Shown in pieces: positions 1 through 7,501 of a stretch of 24,424 nucleotides of DNA. The stretch spans positions 1-24,424 of the forward strand of contig CAMNQN010000014.1 of NCBI GenBank assembly GCA_946549155.1. Direction: 5' to 3'. Below the pieces are notes generated by a model. That model ran no database searches. It saw only the letters and a list, made by a program, of their open reading frames with translations, and was not told where the DNA came from. Positions within the stretch are counted from its first letter, which is position 1; each line of letters begins with the position of its first letter. This stretch comes from an uncultured Lachnospiraceae bacterium. GTDB taxonomy: Bacteria > Bacillota > Clostridia > Lachnospirales > Lachnospiraceae. The position numbers were made by a program, and so were the translations under genes.

Positions 1-640
1 TGGCAATCGCCTTATCCAGATCCTCCTCGCCGGCCAGCATCTTCAGCTCCGCCACGCCCGGCATCAGAATATTGGCGCTGTCAGCCACCTGATGCAAAAT
101 CTGCAGCACCACCGGGTCCCGCATCATTTCCAGACGGACATTGGGGTCGAAGCTGATCTTCGCGCCCTGCTTCTTCATCATATTCACCGTCTTTACGATC
201 TCATTGGCAAAGCCCACATCCGACATCAGGGAGCAGCCCATGATGTGCATGTACTTCGTATCCTCCAGACCCTCCAGCGTCTCCGGAGCCTTCGCCATCA
301 CGCAGGGGGAATTGTCCATGTAGAACAAAAACTTCCGCTCGCCGTCAGCAAAGTAGGTCACAAAGGCGATACCGGTGTGGCCCTGGTCGCTGACCAGCAC
401 CCGGCTCACGTCCACGCCGTCCTTCTTCAGCCGGCGCATAATATTCTCGCCGAAATCATCGTCCCCCACGCCGCTGATGATCGCCGTGGAATGTCCCAGA
501 CGGGCCGCGGTGCTGATAAAGATGCCCGGCGCTCCGCTGGGGAAGGGCCCTCTGAAATAATCGCTGTCATAAAGAGGGATATCCTCGTGGGGGCGCATAA
601 TCTCCACCAAAAGCTCACCCATAATCATAATCTCTGCCAT
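1..640 (-). CDS. PfkB-family carbohydrate kinase, N-terminal 213 residues (runs off the left edge)
   Basis: Predicted cytoplasmic ATP-dependent sugar kinase (ribokinase/fructokinase/KDG-kinase superfamily). The start ATG at 638-640 is preceded by GGAGG with about 8 nt spacing. The protein begins MAEIMIMGELLVEI and continues with a PFPSGAPGIFISTAARLG stretch at about 30-48, which corresponds to the PfkB sugar-binding glycine-rich motif, then GVGDDDFG at about 55-63, the GxVGxDxxG motif. The C-terminal motif with the catalytic Asp (DTxGAGD) lies outside the window, so activity cannot be judged. It is the last visible gene of the operon that starts at 5140, 154 nt after the binding-protein gene. 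In this context it probably phosphorylates the ketose produced by the epimerase. The exact sugar (fructose, tagatose, allulose or 2-keto-3-deoxygluconate) is inference. Confidence 0.85.
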   Translation of the reverse strand, partial: MAEIMIMGELLVEIMRPHEDIPLYDSDYFRGPFPSGAPGIFISTAARLGHSTAIISGVGDDDFGENIMRRLKKDGVDVSRVLVSDQGHTGIAFVTYFADGERKFLFYMDNSPCVMAKAPETLEGLEDTKYMHIMGCSLMSDVGFANEIVKTVNMMKKQGAKISFDPNVRLEMMRDPVVLQILHQVADSANILMPGVAELKMLAGEEDLDKAIA

Positions 641-686
641 AATTGTTTCCTCCATCTTATCCAAACAAATTTAAACGATTCCTGCT

Positions 687-710
687 AAGAAAAGGGGCGC
701 CCCTTTCTTT
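687..710 (-). terminator. Possible intercistronic hairpin/attenuator between binding protein and kinase
   Basis: AAAGGGGCGCCCCTTT at 691-706 is a perfect 16-nt palindrome. On the minus-strand transcript it is followed by TTCTT, so it could fold as a 6-bp stem with a GCGC loop and a short U-rich tail. A GGGGGGC tract further upstream on the same transcript offers an alternative longer pairing. It lies in the 154-nt gap between the binding-protein stop and the kinase start, so it could reduce read-through to the kinase. The short tail makes a strong terminator doubtful. Confidence 0.4.
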
Positions 711-794
711 CGTTTCGCGGCAGCCCCCCTCTGTGAGATCAAATATAACTGCGCTTTCCACAGTTACAAATAAATTTTTAACGCGGAATAAAAA

Positions 795-1751
795 TTACTC
801 CATAAAATCCGCCGCATTTTCAGCGGTAATCAGCTGGAACGGTACTTTGTATCTGGGAGCAACCTCCTCGCCAACGCCAACCTTCACAGCCACATCTACC
901 ACCGTGCTGGCCTGTCCATTGGCATCCTGCAGTACACTTGCGGACAGACGGCCTTCGCTTACTGCGGAAACAGCATCGGAAATACCATCCACACCGATGA
1001 TAACCAGCTCTCTCTCATTGGCCTCTGCCGCCTGCAGAGCGCCCATGGACATATCATCGTTCTCACAGATCACAGCCTTCAGATCCGGATATTTGCTCAG
1101 CCAGTCCTCTGTGGTGGACATTGCCTGATCTCTCTGCCAGCTGGCAGACAGGGTAGCTACACATTCATAAGCGTCATTTGCCAGGATGGTGTTCTCCAGA
1201 CCTTCGTAACGCAGCAGCTGCGCGCTCTGTCCCATCTCGCCTTCCAGAATTCCGTACTGACCGCCTTCGCCTAACTGCTCCATCACAAAATTGCCCATCA
1301 TTTCACCGGCCTCCGCATCATTGGAGCCTACATAGGAAACATAGTCGGTACGGGTCGTTTCCGTATTTACTTCCACCACCGGGATGCCGGCCTCAGCCGC
1401 CAGATCCAGCACCTGTGCGGAACCATCCGCATCCTGCGGGTTCAGGATAATTACATCTACCTGCTTCGCAATCAGATCCTCTGCCTGGGAAATCTGTTTT
1501 GCGATATCTGCCTGGCCATCCATCAGCAGGATCTCCGCATTGGCATAATTTTCTGCCGCATAGGACTGAATCGCCTCGCCCAGCTTATTGGAATACGTAT
1601 CGGACATGGTTTTCATCAGCACACCGATGGTCACTTCTGAGTCAGCCGCAGCCTTTACCAGATCCTCCGGAGCCGCTTCCTCACCGAAAGCTGCTGCGCC
1701 CATGGACAGTGCCATTGTTCCCGTCATCAACATCGCTAAAAGTTTTTTCAT
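795..1751 (-). CDS. Sugar ABC transporter substrate-binding protein (RbsB/periplasmic-binding-protein type 1 family)
   Basis: Extracytoplasmic binding protein for a CUT2-type sugar importer, 318 aa. The N-terminus MKKLLAMLMTGTMALSMGAAAFGEE is a secretion signal with cleavage likely near AAAFG/EE. There is no lipobox cysteine, which is unusual for a Gram-positive binding protein. The mature part has the two-lobe layout of the family: VTIGVLMKTMSDTYSNKLGEAIQ opens lobe 1, QADIAKQISQAEDLIAKQVDVIILNPQDA is the typical 'IxxxxxxIxxxVDxIIxxP' segment, and CENDDMSMGALQAA and IIGVDG are lobe-2 motifs. The start has AAGGAAGG upstream. It sits 48 nt after the permease stop, so it is the last transporter gene of this operon rather than the first. 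The ligand is probably a monosaccharide; its identity is not determinable here. Confidence 0.92.
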   Translation of the reverse strand: MKKLLAMLMTGTMALSMGAAAFGEEAAPEDLVKAAADSEVTIGVLMKTMSDTYSNKLGEAIQSYAAENYANAEILLMDGQADIAKQISQAEDLIAKQVDVIILNPQDADGSAQVLDLAAEAGIPVVEVNTETTRTDYVSYVGSNDAEAGEMMGNFVMEQLGEGGQYGILEGEMGQSAQLLRYEGLENTILANDAYECVATLSASWQRDQAMSTTEDWLSKYPDLKAVICENDDMSMGALQAAEANERELVIIGVDGISDAVSAVSEGRLSASVLQDANGQASTVVDVAVKVGVGEEVAPRYKVPFQLITAENAADFME

Positions 1752-1799
1752 CGTAATACCTTCCTTTCTTTGCTGTAAAGCATTTTAGTTTTTTATTTT

Positions 1800-2729
1800 C
1801 TACTTTGACAATTTCTTTGAGGAAATATCAAAGCATACAGCACCTAATATAATGATACCCTTAATAATCTGCTGCCAATAAGAGGAAACATTCAGCAGAT
1901 TCAAACCGTTATTCAGTGTTCCGATAATCAGAATACCCACCAGAGTCCCCGGGATCGTACCGATACCTCCGGTCATACTGGTTCCTCCGATCACTGCCGC
2001 CGCGATGGCGTCTGTCTCAAACCCGGTTCCCACCGCCGGCTGTCCGGAATTGGTACGGGCTGCCAGAACAATTCCCGCGATGCCGGACAGTAAGCCCGCC
2101 ATCACATACACCTTCATAAGGACCTGTCTTACGCGGATACCGGATGCCGCCGCTGCTTTGCTGTTTCCGCCGGTAGCATAGATATAACGTCCGAACTTCG
2201 TCATGGACAAAAGGATATGGCAGAGCACAAAAATAATCAGGAAAATAATGATAGGCGTCATTCCCTTTCCGATAGCGCTGAAGGTCTTGGAAGCCATGGT
2301 GTAGGGCTTGCCATCGGAATACACATAGGCAAAGCCACGGGCAATGGTCTGCCCTGCCAGCGTAGCCACAAAGGCCGGGACATCCAGAAACGCCACGAAA
2401 AATCCATTCATTGCGCCGAACAGCGCGCATACAATCAAAGCTGCTGCGATTCCCAAAATCCAGTTGCCCGGGTTCGCCACAATAATACTGCCGCCAATCA
2501 CGCCGGCCACCGCCACCAAAGATCCGACCGTCAGGTCAATTCCGCCGGTCATAATCACGAACGTCATGGCAATCGCAAGAATTCCATTCACGGACACCTG
2601 CCGTAAAATATTTACCGCATTGTTCACCGTACGAAACGTAGGAGACACACACAGCAGGATCACCCACATGGCTACCAGAACCAGCAAGATGCCATATTTT
2701 CTAAAAAATTCCACTTTACTCTGTTTCAT
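1800..2729 (-). CDS. Sugar ABC transporter permease (RbsC family)
   Basis: Integral membrane subunit of a CUT2 sugar importer, 309 aa from the chosen start. The open frame extends 10 codons further to 2759, but ATG at 2727-2729 is preceded by AGGAGGAG at ideal spacing and the longer form would overlap the ATPase gene, so the shorter start is preferred. The sequence is highly hydrophobic with about 8-10 membrane segments. The family hallmark GGIDLTVGSLVAVAGV is at about 60-75, and the EAA-like region around GRYIYATGGNSKAAAASGI near residue 190 contacts the ATPase. GGTSMTGGIGTIPGTLVG follows late in the protein. It starts 10 nt after the ATPase stop, consistent with translational coupling. Confidence 0.93.
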   Translation of the reverse strand: MKQSKVEFFRKYGILLVLVAMWVILLCVSPTFRTVNNAVNILRQVSVNGILAIAMTFVIMTGGIDLTVGSLVAVAGVIGGSIIVANPGNWILGIAAALIVCALFGAMNGFFVAFLDVPAFVATLAGQTIARGFAYVYSDGKPYTMASKTFSAIGKGMTPIIIFLIIFVLCHILLSMTKFGRYIYATGGNSKAAAASGIRVRQVLMKVYVMAGLLSGIAGIVLAARTNSGQPAVGTGFETDAIAAAVIGGTSMTGGIGTIPGTLVGILIIGTLNNGLNLLNVSSYWQQIIKGIIILGAVCFDISSKKLSK

Positions 2730-2739
2730 TCTTCTCCTC

Positions 2740-4242
2740 CTAAACTTCCTGCAAAGCACTGTGCAGCAGCGACTCCTGCGTCACCTTACCCGAAAGGATG
2801 TCGCCCCGGTTATACTCGCCGGTGATCTTTCCGCCTGACACGCACAGGATTCGGTCGCTCATCCCCATTACCTCCGGCAGCTCGGAGGAAATCATGATAA
2901 TCGCCATTCCCTTCTTCGCCAGTTCACCCATCATCTTATAAATCTCAAATTTTGCCCCCACATCGATGCCCCGGGTAGGCTCATCCAAAATCAAAACCTT
3001 TGGCTGTGATAAAAGCCACTTGGCCAGAACCACCTTTTGCTGATTACCGCCGCTTAAGGTTCCCGCCGCCACGTCAATATTGGCGCATTTGATATTCAGC
3101 GCGGCCTCATATTCTTTTACTTCCCTTACCTCTTTCGCCTTATTGATAAAAAGGCTTTTGTGGTGCTCCGCAAGATTGGGCAGAGAAATATTTTCCTTGA
3201 TGGAACGGTTCAGAACCAGGCCGTATATTTTCCGGTCCTCACTTACCATGGCAATTTTATTCGCGATGGCATCCTGGGGCCCCTTTACCTTTATCTCCCT
3301 GCCATCCACAAAAATCTGTCCGGAATCCAGCTTATCCAGGCCGAAAATCGCGTTCATGATTTCGCTGCGGCCAGCTCCCACCAGGCCGCAGAAGCCCAGG
3401 ATCTCGCCTGCCTTTACCGTAAAGCTGATATCCTCAAAAACGCCCTTCCGGCACAGGTTCCTTACCTCAAAAACCGGTCTGCCAACAGGAACCTCCTCCT
3501 TCGGATAGCGGTTGTCCAGCGTCCTTCCCACCATCATTTCGATCAGCTCTCCCTGGGTAACCCCGGAGGCCGGAACCGTTTTTATGTATTCACCGTCCCG
3601 AAGCACCGTAATGCGGTCCGTGATCTTCAGAATCTCCTCCAGCCGGTGGGAAATATAGATGATAGCCACCTGCTTCGCCTTCAGATCCGCTATGATCTCA
3701 AACAGCTTCTTCGTCTCCTCGTCCGCCAGGGAAGAGGTAGGCTCATCCATGATAATCACATCCGCGTTTCTCCGGACAGCCTTGATAATCTCAAGCATCT
3801 GAATCTGAGCCACGCTTAACTTTCTCACCTTTGTTCTCGGATCAAACTCCATTCCGTATTCCTTTAAAATCTCTGCAGTCCGACGGTCCATTTCCCGGTG
3901 ATTTAAGAATTTTCCCTTCATGATCTCCTGACCCAGGAAAATATTCTCCGAAATGGTCATATCCGGCAGCGGCGCCAGCTCCTGATGGATCATGGCAATT
4001 CCGTTTTTCTGGGAGTCCGCCACGGATTTTGCCTTCACCAGGGCACCGTTATGATAAACCTCCCCCTCATCCGGGATATATTCTCCGGTGATCATCTTCA
4101 TCAGGGTAGATTTGCCCGCTCCGTTTTCTCCCACCAGCGCGTGTACCTCTCCGGGTGCAATGGAAAAACTGACACCCTTCACCGCGTACACGCCCGGAAA
4201 CCGCTTATGCAGATTTTTTACTTCAAGACGGTACTGTTCCAT
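2740..4242 (-). CDS. Sugar ABC transporter ATP-binding protein, two-domain (RbsA/MglA family)
   Basis: Cytoplasmic ATPase with two fused nucleotide-binding domains, 500 aa from ATG at 4240-4242. A longer frame starts at a TTG (4266) overlapping the upstream gene; the ATG is preferred because GGGCGAGG lies just ahead of it. Domain 1 has Walker A GENGAGKST at 38-46 and Walker B VIIMDEPTSS. Domain 2 has the degenerate GLVGAGRSE in place of a standard Walker A, which is normal for this family, then signature LSGGNQQKVVLAK and Walker B VLILDEPTRGIDVGAK. Both domains are complete. It lies 16 nt after the epimerase stop and 10 nt before the permease start in a tight operon. Confidence 0.94.
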   Translation of the reverse strand: MEQYRLEVKNLHKRFPGVYAVKGVSFSIAPGEVHALVGENGAGKSTLMKMITGEYIPDEGEVYHNGALVKAKSVADSQKNGIAMIHQELAPLPDMTISENIFLGQEIMKGKFLNHREMDRRTAEILKEYGMEFDPRTKVRKLSVAQIQMLEIIKAVRRNADVIIMDEPTSSLADEETKKLFEIIADLKAKQVAIIYISHRLEEILKITDRITVLRDGEYIKTVPASGVTQGELIEMMVGRTLDNRYPKEEVPVGRPVFEVRNLCRKGVFEDISFTVKAGEILGFCGLVGAGRSEIMNAIFGLDKLDSGQIFVDGREIKVKGPQDAIANKIAMVSEDRKIYGLVLNRSIKENISLPNLAEHHKSLFINKAKEVREVKEYEAALNIKCANIDVAAGTLSGGNQQKVVLAKWLLSQPKVLILDEPTRGIDVGAKFEIYKMMGELAKKGMAIIMISSELPEVMGMSDRILCVSGGKITGEYNRGDILSGKVTQESLLHSALQEV

Positions 4243-4258
4243 GTTCCTCGCCCTTTCT

Positions 4259-5140
4259 CTAACCAAGACAACACTTTTTCAGATATTCCAGAGAGGTCTT
4301 AATATATCCGGTCATCTGCTCTTCGTCGGCTCCTCCGCTTAAATCCCGGAATACCCGGACGTCACGGCCTACTTCTCCGCCCTTTAAGAGGAAGGGCTCC
4401 ATCACCACATAGTGATCATAATTAATATCCCGCAGCGCCTGTCCAATCGCCGGCCAGTCAATGCTGTTATTCATACCGGGAAGCTTCCGGTTGCACTCGC
4501 CCACATGCACATGGCCCAGCAGCTTTCCTGCTTTGCGGAGAGCGTCGTACATATTGTCTTCCTCGATATTCATATGGTAGGTATCCAGCAGAATGTTCAC
4601 ATGATCGCTGCCCACCCGCTTCACATACTCGATGGCCTCCGCACAGTCCGTCAGGATGTAGGTCTCATTCCGGTTCAGTACCTCCAGAGCACAGGTGACG
4701 TCACACGCCTCCGCCTTCTTGCTCAGCTCCTGCAGACAGGCAATGCTTCTCTCCCAGGCTGCTTCCTTATCTGTCTCCACAAAATCCGTGGGCCAGAAGG
4801 AATAAATCGCTCCCACCAATACCTTCGATCCTAATTTCTGCATATTTTCAAAAATCTTTTCAAAATAAGCGATACCGTTTCTGCGAACCTCTTCCTTGGA
4901 GGAAGCCAGATCATACTCCTTCGCAGGGCCGGAATTTGTAGAAAACTCCATATTTCTCTTCTCGCCTTCCGCCCTCAGCCTGCCAATTTCCTCGTCCGAC
5001 ATATGATACAGGTGATCCGCGCTAATTTCCAGGACATCAAATCCGATATCCGCCAGCTTATTTACCATTCCCAGATATTCCTCGATGCTAAACTTCCAGC
5101 TATTCTGCCAATAAGAATAGTTGCATCCGAATTTCATCAT
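4259..5140 (-). CDS. Sugar 3-epimerase, D-tagatose/D-allulose (psicose) 3-epimerase family
   Basis: Predicted cytoplasmic TIM-barrel metalloenzyme (xylose-isomerase-like), 293 aa, interconverting ketohexoses at C3, for example D-allulose and D-fructose. The four metal ligands of the family are in place: E153 (ALEVLNR), D186 (LLDTYHMNIEE), H212 (HVHVGECNR) and E248 (VVMEPF). Their spacing closely follows characterised clostridial D-psicose 3-epimerases (E150, D183, H209, E244, from memory). RDINY and FRDLSGGAD near the C-terminus are also typical. Two adjacent ATGs exist; the first (5138-5140) has an AGGAAA/GGAGG leader. It is the first gene of the operon with the transporter and the PfkB kinase. 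Free-sugar rather than sugar-phosphate epimerisation is inferred from family resemblance. The preferred ketose (allulose, tagatose, sorbose) is unknown. Confidence 0.88.
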   Translation of the reverse strand: MMKFGCNYSYWQNSWKFSIEEYLGMVNKLADIGFDVLEISADHLYHMSDEEIGRLRAEGEKRNMEFSTNSGPAKEYDLASSKEEVRRNGIAYFEKIFENMQKLGSKVLVGAIYSFWPTDFVETDKEAAWERSIACLQELSKKAEACDVTCALEVLNRNETYILTDCAEAIEYVKRVGSDHVNILLDTYHMNIEEDNMYDALRKAGKLLGHVHVGECNRKLPGMNNSIDWPAIGQALRDINYDHYVVMEPFLLKGGEVGRDVRVFRDLSGGADEEQMTGYIKTSLEYLKKCCLG

Positions 5141-5168
5141 TTTCCTATTTCCTCCAATATTCCTATTT

Positions 5169-5184
5169 TTGTGCTCGAGCTCGT
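5169..5184. promoter_or_regulatory. Candidate LacI-type operator O1
   Basis: TTGTGCTCGAGCTCGT contains an imperfect palindrome GTGCTC|GAGCTC with a central CG step, the layout typical of LacI-family operators. It lies immediately downstream of the proposed start point of the epimerase operon. The 9-mer TTGTGCTCG recurs at 5323-5331. The binding protein would be the LacI regulator at 5420; this is inference. Confidence 0.4.
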
Positions 5185-5195
5185 TTGTGTTTTAC

Positions 5196-5225
5196 ATTAT
5201 ACTTCCATTACATACTCATAGTAAA
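5196..5225 (-). promoter_or_regulatory. Candidate promoter for the epimerase-transporter-kinase operon
   Basis: On the minus strand, TTTACT (5220-5225), an 18-nt spacer, and a perfect TATAAT (plus-strand ATTATA at 5196-5201). Transcription would start near 5189, about 50 nt before the epimerase ATG and directly upstream of candidate operator O1. The -35 matches only 4 of 6 consensus bases, so an activator or another start is possible. Confidence 0.45.
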
Positions 5226-5322
5226 TAGTTTTATTTTCACAATATTACAGCCTATATTTTGTGCAATTATGCTATAATATGCCCAAATCCCCTGTTATTT
5301 TCCATTTTTGTACATTTTCATA

Positions 5323-5336
5323 TTGTGCTCGTACAT
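5323..5336. promoter_or_regulatory. Candidate LacI-type operator O2
   Basis: TTGTGCTCGTACAT shares the 9-mer TTGTGCTCG with O1, 154 bp away, and ends 7 bp before the -35 box of the regulator gene. A regulator bound here could repress its own gene and cooperate with O1 by DNA looping. The match is short, so confidence is limited. Confidence 0.35.
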
Positions 5337-5343
5337 ATTTTTA

Positions 5344-5372
5344 TAGACATTAGTATGCAGGAATGATATAAT
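5344..5372 (+). promoter_or_regulatory. Sigma-A-type promoter of the LacI regulator at 5420
   Basis: TAGACA at 5344-5349, a 17-nt spacer and a perfect TATAAT at 5367-5372. Transcription would start near 5379, giving a leader of about 40 nt before the ATG at 5420. Confidence 0.65.
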
Positions 5373-5419
5373 CGAAGCATACGCAGTTTACTAAATTGAA
5401 AGAGGGAGTTTTACCTGAT

Positions 5420-6442
5420 ATGGCCGTGACAATAAAACAGATTGCAGAACTGGCGAACGTGTCCCGGGGTACTGTGGACAAGGTTTTAAATAACCGTCCC
5501 GGAGTAAAGCCTGCCACCCAGGAAAAAGTTCTGCGAATTGCAAAAGAATTGAATTATCATCCCAATCTTCTGGGCAAGGCGCTGGTTCAGAACAAAACGC
5601 CGCTGAAATTTGGCATTATCCTGACCGCTGATTATAATCCCTTCATCCAGGAGCTTTTATCGGGAATCCAAAAGGCCCGGAACGAATTTGAGCCCTTCGG
5701 GCTGGAGATCATTCCAAAAATGCTGACCACCATCGAACCTGCGGAGCAGCTTGGCATCATAAATGATCTGATGAATCAGAATGTAAACGGGCTGGCGGTG
5801 TTTCCCATCGACGACCCCCAGATTATCTCCCGGATTAATGAGCTTGCGCAGAATCATACCGCCATCGTCACCTTCAATTCCAGGGTAAGCGATATCAACA
5901 GCCTCTGCTTTGTGGGACAGGATCACTATAAAGGCGGCCGCACAGCCGCCGACCTTATGCGGAAGTTGATTCCCGGCCAGAAAAAAATCGGGGTCATCGT
6001 CAGTTCCCGGAAGCTGTCCTGCCATCAGGACCGGCTGCAGGGATTTACAGACCGCATGCAGGAAGAGGCCTGCCCCGGCCTGATTGTGGACGTACAGGAA
6101 AACCAGGACCGGAAAGAGGACGCTTTCCGCATCACTCTGGAATACTGTAATAAATATCCGGATCTGGACGCCATCTATATCACCAGCGGCGGAGTCTCCG
6201 GCGTGGGAAGTGCTCTGGATATCGCAGGGTTAGCGAAAAAGGTACATATTATCTGCCACGATCTGACTCCGGACAGCCGAAATCTGCTGGAAAATGACGT
6301 GGTGGACTTTATCCTGGGACAAAATCCGGAGGAACAGGGATACCAGCTGGTAAAGGTCCTGTTTGAATACTGCATGAAGGGCATCACGCCTCCCCCGCAG
6401 ATTGACATTCCCATCACCATCACCGTGAAGGAATCCCTTTAA
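5420..6442 (+). CDS. LacI-family transcriptional regulator (ketose operon)
   Basis: DNA-binding sugar-responsive repressor, 340 aa. The open frame extends upstream to a TTG at 5396 that lacks a ribosome binding site; ATG at 5420 begins MAVTIKQIAELANVSRGTVDKVLNN, the normal LacI N-terminus, with GGGAG 11 nt upstream. The helix-turn-helix is at about 4-25. The usual TVSxVLN recognition helix is here TVDKVLN, a known variant. The hinge is at about 45-60, followed by a periplasmic-binding-protein-like effector domain (FGIILTADYNPFIQELLSGIQ, then DAIYITSGG and ICHDLTPD). It is divergent from the epimerase operon, so it probably controls that operon and itself. The effector is presumably the imported sugar or its epimer. 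Confidence 0.9.
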   Translation: MAVTIKQIAELANVSRGTVDKVLNNRPGVKPATQEKVLRIAKELNYHPNLLGKALVQNKTPLKFGIILTADYNPFIQELLSGIQKARNEFEPFGLEIIPKMLTTIEPAEQLGIINDLMNQNVNGLAVFPIDDPQIISRINELAQNHTAIVTFNSRVSDINSLCFVGQDHYKGGRTAADLMRKLIPGQKKIGVIVSSRKLSCHQDRLQGFTDRMQEEACPGLIVDVQENQDRKEDAFRITLEYCNKYPDLDAIYITSGGVSGVGSALDIAGLAKKVHIICHDLTPDSRNLLENDVVDFILGQNPEEQGYQLVKVLFEYCMKGITPPPQIDIPITITVKESL

Positions 6443-6450
6443 AAACACTG

Positions 6451-6511
6451 AAAAAGGGTTGTGAAGAAATGGGTAGAGATTCCCAAAGCTTCACAGCCCT
6501 TTTTCTTTTTT
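6451..6511. terminator. Bidirectional intrinsic terminator between convergent genes
   Basis: Stem GGGTTGTGAAG (6456-6466) with CTTCACAGCCC (6489-6499), one G-U pair, plus an inner GGG/CCC (6471-6473/6482-6484). It is flanked by AAAAA on the left and TTTTTCTTTTTT on the right, so it can terminate the LacI gene on the plus strand and the copy A transporter operon on the minus strand. Confidence 0.85.
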
Positions 6512-6523
6512 GGCAAATAGCCT

Positions 6524-7486
6524 TCAGGCTTTCTTTCCTGTATTCTCTTTCATCCTCTGCAGCATATCAAATCCTACTGCCACCAGCAGCACGCAGCCCT
6601 TGATGACCATCTGCAGGTAGGTGCTGATACCGCACAGCACAAAGCCGTTGCTTAAGATCTGCATGATCAGAATACCTGCCACCGCGCAGCTGATGCTTCC
6701 CGCTCCTCCGGTAACGCTCACTCCGCCAAGTACCAGCGCACTGATCACATCAAATTCAAAGCCCTGTCCTGCCGTCACCTGCCCCGAATTGGTCCTTGAG
6801 AGCATCACCACACCTGAAAGGCCCGCGAAAAATCCGCACAGGGAATAGGCCAGATAGTGGACTCTCTTTACCCGTACGCCGGATAATTCCGAGGCTTCCG
6901 CATTGCTCCCCACCGCATAAAAATGACGTCCGAAGAATGTCTTGTTTAAGATAAAGGATCCCGCGATCAGGCAGATCACCATCAGAATAACCGGTATGGG
7001 GATAATCCCCACATATCCCTGTCCCAGCACCGCAAAGGACTTGGGGAAGCCAAAGATCGGCATGCCGCCGGCAATAATGTACGCCCAGCCCTCAAATATA
7101 ATCTGCGTAGCCAGGGTCACAATCAGGGGCGGTATCTTGATGTTGGCAACCACCCAGCCATTAAAAAACCCGATCAGGGTGGAGGCCCCAATGCCCACCA
7201 GGGACGCCAGCACCGGATTCATCCCCATGTTTACCATAAAATACGCAACAATGATATTCACAAAGGTTACCACGGACCCAACAGAAAGGTCGATCCCGCC
7301 GATAATCATAACAAAAATCATTCCAACGGAAGCGATTCCCAGCATGGAGGCCTGCCGTACCACATTTACGATATTGCTTACTCTCAAAAACTGCGGGGAA
7401 GCAATGGAAAAAATGATAATCAGCGCAAGCAGCACCAGATAAATGGCATATTTCTTTACAAACTGTTTTACATTAAGTGTTTTCAT
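6524..7486 (-). CDS. Sugar ABC transporter permease, copy A (RbsC family)
   Basis: Membrane subunit of a CUT2 sugar importer, 320 aa. After a short basic N-terminus (MKTLNVKQFVKKYA) come about 8-10 hydrophobic segments. GGIDLSVGSVVTF lies at about 63-75, and FGRHFYAVGSNAEASELSGV near 190 is the ATPase-contact loop. GGVSVTGGAGS occurs late. It is the last gene of the operon, 15 nt after the ATPase stop and about 13 nt from a strong terminator. It is nearly identical to the permease at 18263-19225; the proteins differ only in the last residues (RMKENTGKKA here, RMKESTVKKA there). It is clearly distinct in sequence from the permease at 1800, so it probably carries a different sugar. Confidence 0.94.
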   Translation of the reverse strand: MKTLNVKQFVKKYAIYLVLLALIIIFSIASPQFLRVSNIVNVVRQASMLGIASVGMIFVMIIGGIDLSVGSVVTFVNIIVAYFMVNMGMNPVLASLVGIGASTLIGFFNGWVVANIKIPPLIVTLATQIIFEGWAYIIAGGMPIFGFPKSFAVLGQGYVGIIPIPVILMVICLIAGSFILNKTFFGRHFYAVGSNAEASELSGVRVKRVHYLAYSLCGFFAGLSGVVMLSRTNSGQVTAGQGFEFDVISALVLGGVSVTGGAGSISCAVAGILIMQILSNGFVLCGISTYLQMVIKGCVLLVAVGFDMLQRMKENTGKKA

Positions 7487-7501
7487 TGTTCCTCTCCTTC
7501 A

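Noticed and set aside
643..1128. A 161-codon plus-strand frame over the binding-protein gene
   Set aside because: It is antisense to a clear coding gene with recognisable motifs; it has no family features of its own. The many other long antisense frames in the window were rejected for the same reason.
4243..4266. A longer ATPase starting at the TTG at 4266
   Set aside because: It overlaps the upstream stop; the ATG at 4242 has a better leader and gives a standard N-terminus.
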